A DNA stretch of 64,000 nucleotides from JANMEX01 sp041751995 (GTDB lineage Bacteria; Pseudomonadota; Alphaproteobacteria; Rhizobiales; Rhizobiaceae), in assembly GCA_041751995.1 (NCBI GenBank), contig JBGSHY010000001.1:18362-82361 (forward strand), in the 5' to 3' direction. The position numbers were made by a program, and so were the translations under genes. Under the pieces are notes generated by a model. That model was not told the DNA's origin, made no database searches, and was given only the letters and a program-made list of their open reading frames with translations. This document shows, piece after piece, positions 1 through 8,283 of the stretch (the stretch's first letter is position 1; each line of letters starts with the position of its first letter).

Positions 1-78
1 CGCCATTTGATTGAGTTGCAGCAGCATGGATTGGATAAAGTTCAGGGTTTCCAGCCGGCGCTCATGGGCCTGGTTCAT
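1..78 (-). CDS. Hypothetical protein, N-terminal part only (runs off the left edge)
   Basis: Reading leftward from an ATG at 78 gives 26 open codons (MNQAHERRLETLNFIQSMLL...) that continue past base 1. An AAAGG stretch about 9 bases before the ATG could serve as ribosome binding site. The peptide looks like the polar, helix-forming start of a small cytosolic protein; it shows no signal peptide or membrane segment. I do not recognise the family. It is divergent from topA, with 260 bases between the two starts. That gap also holds a short GGCGA/TCGCC hairpin (99-112) about 20 bases upstream of this start. Too little is visible to assign a function. Confidence 0.45.
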   Translation of the reverse strand, partial: MNQAHERRLETLNFIQSMLLQLNQMA

Positions 79-338
79 GTTTGTTGCCTTTGTTAATAGG
101 CGAAAAATCGCCGGTAATTGCACGATGCCCCACCGTTCCGCCCCTGCGCGTTTCCGGTGTGCCAAACATAGACAATATATTTAAAATTGCAATAGATGCG
201 CATTACAACCTAGAGCATGTTTTTCTGCCAGTTCAGCCTATTGCAAGGCTTACCCCTTGACCGAAGGCGATTGACTGTTCATTTCAACGCCTCACGAAAT
301 GATATGGACGTGCGCCTGAACGGCGCGTGCGAAATTTT

Positions 339-2975
339 ATGGATGTCGTCATCGTCGAATCGCCAGCCAAGGCGAAGACAATCAACAAATATCTCGGCCC
401 CGGATACAAGGTGTTCGCCTCGTTCGGGCACGTTCGCGATCTTCCCGCCAAGGATGGTTCAGTGCTTCCGGACCAGGATTTCGCCATGGCCTGGGAAGTT
501 GACGCGCCAGCAGGCAAGCGGCTGAGCGACATTGCCAAGGCCGTCAAGGAAGCCGACGGCCTGATTCTCGCAACCGATCCGGATCGTGAAGGCGAAGCCA
601 TTTCCTGGCATGTGCTTGAGGTTCTGCGCCAGAAAAAAGCCGTCGGGACCAAGCCGGTCAAGCGTGTTGTGTTCAACGCCATCACCAAAAAGGCCGTGCT
701 CGATGCGATGGCCGCGCCGCGCGAAATCGACCAGCCGCTCGTCGAAGCCTACCTTGCCCGCCGCGCGCTCGACTATCTTGTCGGATTCACCCTCTCGCCG
801 GTCCTGTGGCGCAAGCTGCCGGGCGCGCGTTCAGCCGGCCGCGTCCAGTCTGTGGCACTGCGTCTGGTCTGTGACCGGGAAGCGGAAATCGAGCGCTTTA
901 TCCGCGAGGAATATTGGCAGATCGCCGCGACACTGACGACGCCGCGCAGCGAGGACTATGTTGCAAGGCTGACAGCCTTTGACGGCAAGAAACTCGGCAA
1001 GCTCGATATCGCCAATGGCGATCAGGCTGGTGCCATCAAGACCATGCTCGAAGGTGCGGCTTACAAGGCGCTTTCTGTCGAAGCCAAGCCGATCAAGCGC
1101 ACCTCCGGCCCGCCTTTCACCACGTCTACCTTGCAGCAGGCCGCTTCCGGCAAGCTCGGCTATTCGCCGAACCGCACCATGCAGATTGCGCAGAAGCTTT
1201 ACGAAGGCATCGACATCGGCGGTGAGACCGTGGGTCTCATTACCTATATGCGAACCGACGGCGTACAGATGGCGCCGGAGGCCATTGAGGGCGCGCGCAA
1301 GATGATCGGCGCTGAGTTTGGCGAACGCTACGTTCCCGAAAAGCCGCGCTATTTCACCAACAAGGCCAAGAACGCACAGGAAGCGCACGAAGCCATCCGC
1401 CCGACGGATTTTTTCAGGCATCCCAAAGAGATGCGCAAGTTTCTTGATGATGATGCCGCCAAGATCTACGACCTGATCTGGAAGCGCGCCGTCGCATCGC
1501 AGATGCAGGCCGCCGAGATGGAGCGCACCACTGCCGAGATCGAAGCAACCGGCAGCGGCAAGACCGCGATGCTGCGCGCTGTCGGCACGGTTGTGCGTTT
1601 CGACGGCTTTCTCGCCGCCTACACCGACCATCGCGAGGACGAAGAAGAAGACGAAGATACCGCCCGTCTTCCGCAAATCAATGCCGATGAACAGCAGACA
1701 AAGCGCGCCATCGCCGCAACCCAGCACTCCACTGAGCCGCCGCCGCGCTATTCGGAAGCCTCGCTGATCAAACGGATGGAAGAGCTCGGCATCGGCCGCC
1801 CATCCACCTACGCCTCGACGCTGAAGACATTGTCAGACCGCGAATATGTGAAGCTGGAAAAGCGCAAGCTCTATCCCGATTCCAAAGGCCGAATTGTCAC
1901 CGCCTTCCTCGAGGGCTTCTTCAAGCGTTATGTCGAATATGACTACACTGCAGGCCTCGAAGAAAAGCTCGACGAAGTGTCGGACGGCAAGATCAACTAC
2001 AAGGTCGTGCTGCGCGACTTCTGGAAGGATTTTTCCGCCGCGATAGACGACATCAAGGAACTGCGCATCACCGATGTGTTGAATGTCCTGAACGAAGACT
2101 TGGCGCCGCTGGCCTTCCCGGCCCGGGCCGATGGCTCCAATCCGCGCATCTGCCCGAAGTGCGGTACAGGTAACCTGTCGCTCAAACTCGGCAAGTTCGG
2201 CGCATTCGTCGGCTGCTCCAATCATCCGGAATGCAGTTACACCAAACAGTTGGGTGCGGACACACTGGACGAAAATGGTGAAATCCGGTCGGCCGGCGAC
2301 GAGCCGAAACTGCTCGGAACCGATCCGTTCACCGGCGAGGAAATTACGATCCGCAGCGGACGTTTCGGGCCCTACATCCAGCGCGGCGACGGCAAGGAAG
2401 CCAAGCGCGCTTCACTGCCAAAGGGCTGGACTGTCGACAACACAGACCACGAAAAGGCGCTGGCGCTGCTCTCCCTGCCGAGGGACATCGGCGCGCATCC
2501 GGAAACAGCCAAGATGATCTCGGCAGGCGTCGGGCGCTATGGCCCTTATGTTTTGCACGATGGCACATATGCCAATGTCGAGAATGTCGAGGAAGTGTTC
2601 TCGATCGGATTGAACCGGGCGGTGGCGGTGCTTGCGGACAAACTCGCCAAAGGCCCGGGTCGCGGACGCACCGGCACACCGGCAGCGCTGAAATCACTTG
2701 GCAATCATCCGGCCGACGACCAGCCGATCACGGTGCGCGACGGCAAGTATGGCGCTTATGTCAACCACGGCAAAACCAATGCGACGCTGCCCAAGGGCAA
2801 GGATCCGCAATCGGTAACGCTGGAAGAAGCCATTGAACTGATTGCGGCCAAGGCCGGCAAGGCGCCAGCGGCAAAGCCGGCGCGAAAGGCGGCAGCAAAG
2901 GCAAAACCGGCGGCGAAAGCAAAAGCCAAACCGGCAGCCAAGGCCAAAGCTGTGGCAAAGCCGAAGAAAGACTGA
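339..2975 (+). CDS. topA: DNA topoisomerase I
   Basis: Type IA topoisomerase that relaxes negative supercoils by a transient 5'-phosphotyrosine break in one strand. The N-terminal TOPRIM domain begins MDVVIVESPAKAKT and carries the metal motif DPDRE (about residues 80-84). The active-site tyrosine sits in GLITYMRTDG (Y303). A C4 zinc-ribbon (CPKCG...CSNHPEC) and topoisomerase C-terminal repeats follow. The last ~40 residues are a Lys/Ala/Pro-rich tail, as in many alphaproteobacterial TopA proteins. The length of 878 aa fits the family. I chose ATG 339 because the conserved N-terminus begins there; an in-frame GTG at 327 would add four residues, and neither start has a strong Shine-Dalgarno sequence. 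First gene of a tight run: rnr starts three bases after its stop. Confidence 0.97.
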   Translation: MDVVIVESPAKAKTINKYLGPGYKVFASFGHVRDLPAKDGSVLPDQDFAMAWEVDAPAGKRLSDIAKAVKEADGLILATDPDREGEAISWHVLEVLRQKKAVGTKPVKRVVFNAITKKAVLDAMAAPREIDQPLVEAYLARRALDYLVGFTLSPVLWRKLPGARSAGRVQSVALRLVCDREAEIERFIREEYWQIAATLTTPRSEDYVARLTAFDGKKLGKLDIANGDQAGAIKTMLEGAAYKALSVEAKPIKRTSGPPFTTSTLQQAASGKLGYSPNRTMQIAQKLYEGIDIGGETVGLITYMRTDGVQMAPEAIEGARKMIGAEFGERYVPEKPRYFTNKAKNAQEAHEAIRPTDFFRHPKEMRKFLDDDAAKIYDLIWKRAVASQMQAAEMERTTAEIEATGSGKTAMLRAVGTVVRFDGFLAAYTDHREDEEEDEDTARLPQINADEQQTKRAIAATQHSTEPPPRYSEASLIKRMEELGIGRPSTYASTLKTLSDREYVKLEKRKLYPDSKGRIVTAFLEGFFKRYVEYDYTAGLEEKLDEVSDGKINYKVVLRDFWKDFSAAIDDIKELRITDVLNVLNEDLAPLAFPARADGSNPRICPKCGTGNLSLKLGKFGAFVGCSNHPECSYTKQLGADTLDENGEIRSAGDEPKLLGTDPFTGEEITIRSGRFGPYIQRGDGKEAKRASLPKGWTVDNTDHEKALALLSLPRDIGAHPETAKMISAGVGRYGPYVLHDGTYANVENVEEVFSIGLNRAVAVLADKLAKGPGRGRTGTPAALKSLGNHPADDQPITVRDGKYGAYVNHGKTNATLPKGKDPQSVTLEEAIELIAAKAGKAPAAKPARKAAAKAKPAAKAKAKPAAKAKAVAKPKKD

Positions 2976-2978
2976 CGT

Positions 2979-5282
2979 ATGGCGCGACGCATTTCAGGTG
3001 GCAAGGGCATCCCGGTTCCAACCGGCGGACCTGCCCGCCCGCGTCGTGGCGACCTTCCAGACCGGGAAGCACTGATCGGTTGGCTGCGCGACAATCCCGG
3101 CGAATCGTCCAAGCGCGACATCGCCAAGGCCTTCGGCATCAAGGGCGACGACCGTGTCATACTCAAAGCCATGATCCGCGAACTCGCCGCTGAAGGCGTG
3201 CTGCGAAAGGAAGGTTCGAAGCTGATTGCGCCCGGCGGCCTGCCGCCAGTGGCCGCCGTCGACATCTATTCGCGCGACAAGGACGGTTCGCTGATTGCCC
3301 GGCCGGTCGAATGGGACGAAACCAACGGCGCGCCGCCGCTGATCACCATCGCGATTTCCAAACGCGACAAGACCGCTGTCCCGGGCATCGGTGAGCGCGT
3401 TCTTGCCAAACTCTTCCGCAACGATCACGGCGAAGGCTATGTGGCGCGGATCATCAAGAAGCTGGACAAGCGTGCAGGTGCGATTCTCGGCGTGTTCCGC
3501 GAATTGCCGACGGGTGAATTGCGCGTCGAGCCAGTGGAACGCAAACAGGTCGAGCTGACTGTGGATCCCGATTTCCGCAATGGCGCCAAGGATGGCGATC
3601 TGGTGGAGATTGAAGCGGTGCGTGTCGGACGCTATGGCATTGCCCGCGCCAAGGTGCTGTCCGTCGCCGGTTCTCTGAAAAGCGAAAAGGCCGTGTCGCT
3701 GATTGCCATCCACATGCACGGCATTCCGCATATCTTCCCGCAGTCCGTGCTGGATGCGGCCGCGGCGGCAAAACCGGCGACCATGCACGGCCGCGAGGAT
3801 TGGCGTTCGGTTCCCCTGGTGACCATCGACCCGGCCGATGCCAAGGATCATGATGATGCCGTCTATGCTGAACCAGATACGGATGCAGACAATCCGGGCG
3901 GCTTCATCATCACCGTCGCCATTGCGGATGTCGCCGCCTATATCCACCACGCCACGGCGCTCGACCGCGAAGCACTGAAACGGGGCAACTCGACTTACTT
4001 TCCGGACCGTGTTGTGCCGATGCTGCCGGAGCGCATCTCCAATGATCTCTGTTCATTGCGTGAAGGCGAAGACCGCCCTGCCCTTGCCGTGCGCATGGTG
4101 GTCAGCAAGGAAGGCAAGAAACTGCGCCACACCTTCCATCGCGTCATGATGCGCTCCCACGCCAAACTGTCCTATCCGCAGGCTCAGGCAGCCATTGACG
4201 GGGCAACCGATGCAAAGACCGCGCCGATCCTCGACAGAGTTCTAAAACCGCTGTGGGCGGCCTATGGCGTCCTCAAGCGCGAACGGACGCGGCGCGAACC
4301 GCTGGATCTCGATCTGCCGGAACGCAAGATCCTGCTCAATCCGGATGGCACCGTCGACAAGATCATCATCCCGGAGAGGCTCGACGCCCACCGGCTGATC
4401 GAAGAGATGATGATCCTCGCCAACGTGGCGACAGCCGAGACATTGGAAGCGAAAAACCAGCCGCTGGTCTACCGCGTTCATGACCAGCCGTCGCTGGCCA
4501 AGCAGGAATCGCTGCGCGAATTCTTGCGTACGCTCAACATTCCGCTGGCCAAGGGCGTCGCGCTGAAATCGAAGGATTTCAACAACATCCTCAGCCAGGT
4601 GCGCGGCTCGGTCAATGAAACGCTGGTCAACGAAGTTGTGCTGCGCTCGCAGTCGCAGGCGATCTACAGCCCGGAAAATCTCGGCCATTTCGGTCTGCAT
4701 CTGCGCCGCTACGCCCACTTCACCTCGCCGATCCGCCGCTATTCCGACCTGATCGCCCATCGTGCGCTGATCAAGGCGCTGGGTCTGGGCCCTGACGGGA
4801 TAACCCAGGCAGAGGTCGAAGCGCTGGAAGTGACTGCGGGCCTGATCTCGACGTCCGAACGCAAATCGATGGCTGCCGAGCGGGACACGATTGACCGGCT
4901 GATTGCCAACCATTTGAAGGACCGGATCGGCGACACGTTCGACGGCCGGATTTCCGGCGTTGTCGGGGCGGGACTTTTTGTCACCCTGCCCGCCTATGGC
5001 GCGGACGGGTTCGTGCCTGTATCTACGCTGTCTGACGATTATTACCACTTTGTCGAAAACAGCCGCGCGCTCGTGGCGGAAAAGTCCGGTCACGGCTATC
5101 GTCTGGGTGATAAGGTTGAAGTCCGGCTGACTGATGTGCAAGTCTATGCCGGATCGATACGCTATGAAATGGTGTCGCCGCCTGCCCCGCTTTCCGGCCT
5201 GCCGCAAAGTTTCCACAAGGCAAAGCGGGGACTGAAGCGCGGCTCGTTTTCCGGCGGGCGCAAAGGACCAAAACGCAGATGA
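2979..5282 (+). CDS. rnr: Ribonuclease R
   Basis: Processive 3'-to-5' exoribonuclease of the RNB family that degrades structured RNA and takes part in rRNA and mRNA turnover. The 767-aa product has an N-terminal winged-helix region (GWLRDNPGESSKRDIAKAFGI), cold-shock-like OB folds, the RNB catalytic core with the metal-binding aspartates in TIDPADAKDHDDAVY, the core motif RYAHFTSPIRRYSDL, then an S1 domain near residues 645-735 and a basic tail ending KGPKRR. Its ATG lies three bases after the topA stop. Its stop overlaps the ATG of the next gene (ATGA), so topA, rnr and the DUF983 gene are probably co-transcribed. Confidence 0.96.
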   Translation: MARRISGGKGIPVPTGGPARPRRGDLPDREALIGWLRDNPGESSKRDIAKAFGIKGDDRVILKAMIRELAAEGVLRKEGSKLIAPGGLPPVAAVDIYSRDKDGSLIARPVEWDETNGAPPLITIAISKRDKTAVPGIGERVLAKLFRNDHGEGYVARIIKKLDKRAGAILGVFRELPTGELRVEPVERKQVELTVDPDFRNGAKDGDLVEIEAVRVGRYGIARAKVLSVAGSLKSEKAVSLIAIHMHGIPHIFPQSVLDAAAAAKPATMHGREDWRSVPLVTIDPADAKDHDDAVYAEPDTDADNPGGFIITVAIADVAAYIHHATALDREALKRGNSTYFPDRVVPMLPERISNDLCSLREGEDRPALAVRMVVSKEGKKLRHTFHRVMMRSHAKLSYPQAQAAIDGATDAKTAPILDRVLKPLWAAYGVLKRERTRREPLDLDLPERKILLNPDGTVDKIIIPERLDAHRLIEEMMILANVATAETLEAKNQPLVYRVHDQPSLAKQESLREFLRTLNIPLAKGVALKSKDFNNILSQVRGSVNETLVNEVVLRSQSQAIYSPENLGHFGLHLRRYAHFTSPIRRYSDLIAHRALIKALGLGPDGITQAEVEALEVTAGLISTSERKSMAAERDTIDRLIANHLKDRIGDTFDGRISGVVGAGLFVTLPAYGADGFVPVSTLSDDYYHFVENSRALVAEKSGHGYRLGDKVEVRLTDVQVYAGSIRYEMVSPPAPLSGLPQSFHKAKRGLKRGSFSGGRKGPKRR

Positions 5283-5731
5283 CCATTGACTATGTGACCG
5301 GCGGCCCGGACGCCAAGCAGGTACGCCCGTTGGTTCCGGCCATGAAACGCGGCTTTGCCGGCAAATGCCCCTGCTGCGGCTCTGGCAAGCTGTTTAGGGC
5401 CTACGTAAAGCCCGTCGACAACTGCGCTGCCTGCGGCGAAGACTACACGCCGCAGCGCGCGGATGATCTTCCCGCATATCTGGTCGTTCTGATTGTCGGC
5501 CACATTTCGGTTGGCGGATTCATGATGGGCGAAATGATGACAGATTGGCCGGGCTGGCTGCATCTGGCCATCTGGGTGCCGGTGACAATTCTGCTGTCGC
5601 TGCTGTTGCTGCAGCCGATCAAGGGTGCAGTGATTGGCCTGCAATGGGCAAACTACATGCATGGTTTCGGCGGCGAGGATGATTTCATCGGCGACGACCA
5701 CGGCAAGCCGCTGCCAAAGCCACAGGCCTGA
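5279..5731 (+). CDS. DUF983 family zinc-ribbon membrane protein
   Basis: A 150-aa protein of unknown function. An N-terminal zinc-ribbon with two paired-cysteine knuckles (KCPCCGSGKLF near residue 29 and NCAACGEDY near 49) is followed by two hydrophobic segments (about residues 66-85 and 96-116), so it is likely an inner-membrane protein with the metal site on one face. This layout is the signature of DUF983, a family common in alphaproteobacteria and often found near rnr, as here. The start codon overlaps the rnr stop by four bases, indicating translational coupling. No biochemical role can be inferred from the sequence. Confidence 0.88.
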   Translation: MTIDYVTGGPDAKQVRPLVPAMKRGFAGKCPCCGSGKLFRAYVKPVDNCAACGEDYTPQRADDLPAYLVVLIVGHISVGGFMMGEMMTDWPGWLHLAIWVPVTILLSLLLLQPIKGAVIGLQWANYMHGFGGEDDFIGDDHGKPLPKPQA

Positions 5732-5739
5732 AGCCTGAC

Positions 5740-6453
5740 ATGACGGAGGCAGGCGGACAAACGCCCGGCATTCGGCCAGTCCGCCCGCGCGATGCTGCAT
5801 CTCTCATCATCATAGACCGCAGCGGCAGCGAACCGCGCTTCCTGCTTGGCAAGCGCCATGAGAAGCACAAATTCATGCCGGGCAAATATGTGTTCCCGGG
5901 CGGCAAGACAGATGCCTGCGACCGCAAAATTGTTCCGGCCCGCGATATCGATCCGGAGTGCCTGCGCCGTCTCCAAGCAGGGTTGGACAGGCGCGGAAAT
6001 GAAGTCAAAGCGCGCGCCTTGGCATTGTCGGCTGTCCGCGAAGCGTACGAAGAAGCCGGCGTACTCATTGGCCAGGCTTCGGATTTCGAAACCGTGCACG
6101 CCGAATGGCTTCCATTCGCAGAGCATCGGCTAGCTCCGGACCTGAAGCCATTGCGCTATGTCGCCAGGGCAATCACCCCGCCGCAGTTTCCACGCCGCTA
6201 TGATACCCGCTTCTTTGCCACGTTCCGCAATTTGGCGATCGAAACGGACATGCGCCAGCACGACGACAATGAAATGCTGGATTTCACCTTTGCCACCCAT
6301 GCAGAGACTTCTGTCATGAATCTGCCGGGCATCACGCGTATGGTGCTTCAAGCTTTAATTGACCGTCTCGCGGTTGACCCTGAACTCAATCCCGGCCATC
6401 CAGTGCCAACTTACCTGACCCGGCGCGGCAAATATGTTTGCGAGTTCGCCTGA
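5740..6453 (+). CDS. NUDIX hydrolase
   Basis: A predicted pyrophosphohydrolase of 237 aa. The Nudix box is split: the glycine part is FPGGKTDA (about residues 50-57), and the REx2EExG part (VREAYEEAGVLIG) lies about 37 residues later, after an insertion rich in basic and acidic residues. Such long-insertion NUDIX proteins occur in the CoA-pyrophosphatase/Nudt7-19-like branch, but I cannot name the substrate. The fold continues through FATFRNLAIETD and ends with a helical tail. It starts eight bases after the DUF983 gene and precedes the MFS gene by 24 bases, so it probably shares the topA-rnr transcript. Confidence 0.87.
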   Translation: MTEAGGQTPGIRPVRPRDAASLIIIDRSGSEPRFLLGKRHEKHKFMPGKYVFPGGKTDACDRKIVPARDIDPECLRRLQAGLDRRGNEVKARALALSAVREAYEEAGVLIGQASDFETVHAEWLPFAEHRLAPDLKPLRYVARAITPPQFPRRYDTRFFATFRNLAIETDMRQHDDNEMLDFTFATHAETSVMNLPGITRMVLQALIDRLAVDPELNPGHPVPTYLTRRGKYVCEFA

Positions 6454-6477
6454 ACACTTAGGGACTCGAACAGACGC

Positions 6478-7647
6478 ATGAGCATCGCCCAGGAAGACGA
6501 CAAGATCGACTGGCTGTCTGCGGGCGCAGCAATTGCGTCCATCAGTGTGGTCGGCATCTGCATTGGCCTGGGCATGCCGCTTTTGTCGGTGATTCTCGAA
6601 CAGCGCGGCTATTCGGCCACCATGATCGGCCTCAACACCGCCTTTGCCGGCCTTGCCTCCATTTGCGCCGCGCCGTTCGCCGCGCCGCTTGCCTCACGGC
6701 TGGGCGTTGTACCGGCAATGATCGCGATGATCATTCTGGGCGGATTCTCATTTGCCGGTTTTTATCTGTTCGACCCGTTTTGGGCATGGCTTCTGTTGCG
6801 CTGCAGCCTGCATTTTGCGCTGACGGTGCTGTTCATCCTGTCGGAATACTGGATCAGCCACTCCGCCCCGGCCCGCAGCCGCGGCCTGATGCTTGGCATT
6901 TACGCCACCATGCTCTCTCTCGGCTTTGCGCTAGGCCCCTTCATCTTCTCGTTGACAGGCTCTGGCGGCTTCCTGCCCTTCGGCCTCGCCTGCGCAATCA
7001 TCGCGCTGGCCGCAATTCCCGTGTTCATTGCGCGGAATCACAGCCCGGACTTTGAAGACGAAGAGCACGTTCCCTTCTTGCCCTACGTATTGAAGGTTCC
7101 GACGGCAACAGCAGCGGTTCTGGTCTATGGGGCAGTGGAAACCGGCGGGTTCGCGCTGTTGCCGCTCTATGGCAGCCGCATTGGCTACAGCGAGGGCGAC
7201 TCGGCTCTGCTCATGACCATGATCGGGGTCGGCAATGTCGTGTTTCAGATTCCGATCGGCATGCTCAGTGATCGCGTCAGCGACCGCCGGTGGGTCTTGT
7301 TCGCCATAGCAGCATTCGGACTGGCCGGAATGGTCATGATGCCATACCTGGCTTCGTCCTGGTGGCTGTTGGCTGGCTTGCTGTTTATCTGGGGCGGGAT
7401 GATTGCCGGGCTCTATACCGTCGGCTTGGCCCACCTTGGCTCCAAACTCTCCGGGCGTGAGCTCGCCTCGGCCAACGCCGCTTTCATTTTCTGCTATGCG
7501 ATCGGCATGCTGGTTGGCCCGCAAGCCATTGGCCTCGGCATGGATTTGACCGGCCCGCACGGCTTTGCGGGCGTCTTGGCAGGCTTTTTTGCAGGCTATT
7601 TGCTGCTGGCGGTTTCCCGTATTGCATTTTCCAACAAGCGGGGTTGA
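6478..7647 (+). CDS. Major facilitator superfamily transporter
   Basis: A 389-aa integral membrane protein with about twelve hydrophobic segments and a central polar loop (NHSPDFEDEEHVPFLP) between the two six-helix halves. Loop motifs of the family are visible, such as GMLSDRVSDRRWVL between helices 8 and 9. The layout resembles YcaD-type and sugar-efflux-type MFS proteins; the substrate is unknown. It follows the NUDIX gene by 24 bases and is the last gene before rpmG. The stop codon falls inside a plausible -35 box for rpmG. Confidence 0.88.
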   Translation: MSIAQEDDKIDWLSAGAAIASISVVGICIGLGMPLLSVILEQRGYSATMIGLNTAFAGLASICAAPFAAPLASRLGVVPAMIAMIILGGFSFAGFYLFDPFWAWLLLRCSLHFALTVLFILSEYWISHSAPARSRGLMLGIYATMLSLGFALGPFIFSLTGSGGFLPFGLACAIIALAAIPVFIARNHSPDFEDEEHVPFLPYVLKVPTATAAVLVYGAVETGGFALLPLYGSRIGYSEGDSALLMTMIGVGNVVFQIPIGMLSDRVSDRRWVLFAIAAFGLAGMVMMPYLASSWWLLAGLLFIWGGMIAGLYTVGLAHLGSKLSGRELASANAAFIFCYAIGMLVGPQAIGLGMDLTGPHGFAGVLAGFFAGYLLLAVSRIAFSNKRG

Positions 7648-7671
7648 CTTTTGACCGCCAATCCGTAGTTT
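7644..7671 (+). promoter_or_regulatory. Possible sigma-70-type promoter for rpmG
   Basis: TTGACT at 7644-7649 and TAGTTT at 7666-7671 are separated by 16 bases and lie about 70 bases before the rpmG start. The -35 match is good and the -10 match is weak. rpmG is highly expressed in most bacteria, so its own promoter is expected. This is inferred from position and consensus only. Confidence 0.35.
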
Positions 7672-7740
7672 CCGGCCAAATTTCCGCTGCCGGTCACCGC
7701 CGGGACTTTGCGGTTTACCCGGACAGAACAGGACAAGAAA

Positions 7741-7908
7741 ATGGCCAAGGCAACGACCATCAAGATCAAGCTCATTTCGACCGCCGACACCGGCTTCTTC
7801 TACGTGACCACCAAGAACAGCCGCACCTTCACCGAGAAGATGCTCAAGCGCAAGTATGACCCGGTGGCTCGCAAGCACGTTGATTTCAAGGAAGCCAAGA
7901 TCAAGTAA
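7741..7908 (+). CDS. rpmG: 50S ribosomal protein L33
   Basis: A 55-aa basic protein (MAKATTIKIKLISTADTGFFYVT...) that matches the whole length of bacterial L33, a component of the large ribosomal subunit near the E site. It lacks the paired cysteines of the zinc-binding C+ form, so it is the zinc-independent type. An in-frame upstream start at 7708 would add eleven residues not found in L33, so ATG 7741 is chosen. A strong intrinsic terminator follows 23 bases after the stop. Its place next to pleD-divK is common in Rhizobiales. Confidence 0.96.
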   Translation: MAKATTIKIKLISTADTGFFYVTTKNSRTFTEKMLKRKYDPVARKHVDFKEAKIK

Positions 7909-7931
7909 TTGATCGGTTCCTGACTGACAAC

Positions 7932-7956
7932 AAGCCGCCTCCGGGCGGCTTTTTTG
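7932..7956 (+). terminator. Intrinsic terminator of rpmG
   Basis: Perfect 8-bp stem AAGCCGCC / GGCGGCTT with loop TCCG, followed directly by a run of T. It closes the topA-to-rpmG block. Confidence 0.9.
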
Positions 7957-8283
7957 TTGCCAAAACCCATGAGCAAAAGCAAAGATACTTTTGATTCCAT
8001 TATAAAAAAGCTGTTCAGGAAATTGGGGCCGGCCGGCGTGAGTACTCGATACGAGAAGCGTCCCAAAGGACTGTCACACCGACCGGCGAATCCCCACGAC
8101 CCAGGAGATGCGGCGGACCTGAGCACCATGGGGGTCTGCGCTCGCAGCATACTCAACGCGCCGGTGCACAGTTTGGGCACTGTGACCGATCTTTTCAGAA
8201 AATCAACAGTCTTTTGCAGTTATAAACCGGATTCGGCTTGACAAATGACAGTGAGCTGATCCGGCACAGATTCGCCGGCTAAA
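7957..8283. other. Gene-poor stretch between rpmG terminator and pleD
   Basis: About 330 bases with no convincing gene. One open frame on the + strand (ATG at 7969, to 8241, 90 codons) has no ribosome binding site, no recognisable motif and a composition unlike its neighbours, so I do not call it. The pleD stop lies at the right edge. I found no RNA gene or clear hairpin besides the rpmG terminator. Confidence 0.5.

Noticed and set aside
99..112. GGCGA-AAAA-TCGCC hairpin near the left edge
   Set aside because: A five-base stem is too short to call a terminator, and it lies in the leader of the partial gene.
831..1727. 298-codon open frame opposite topA
   Set aside because: Antisense to a clear topA; no motif and no ribosome binding site. 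Long antisense frames are expected in GC-rich genes.
4242..5216. 324-codon open frame opposite rnr
   Set aside because: Shadow of the RNase R gene; composition mirrors the opposite strand and no family is recognisable.
7969..8241. 90-codon frame between rpmG and pleD
   Set aside because: No Shine-Dalgarno, no hydrophobic or domain pattern, and it follows directly after a strong terminator.
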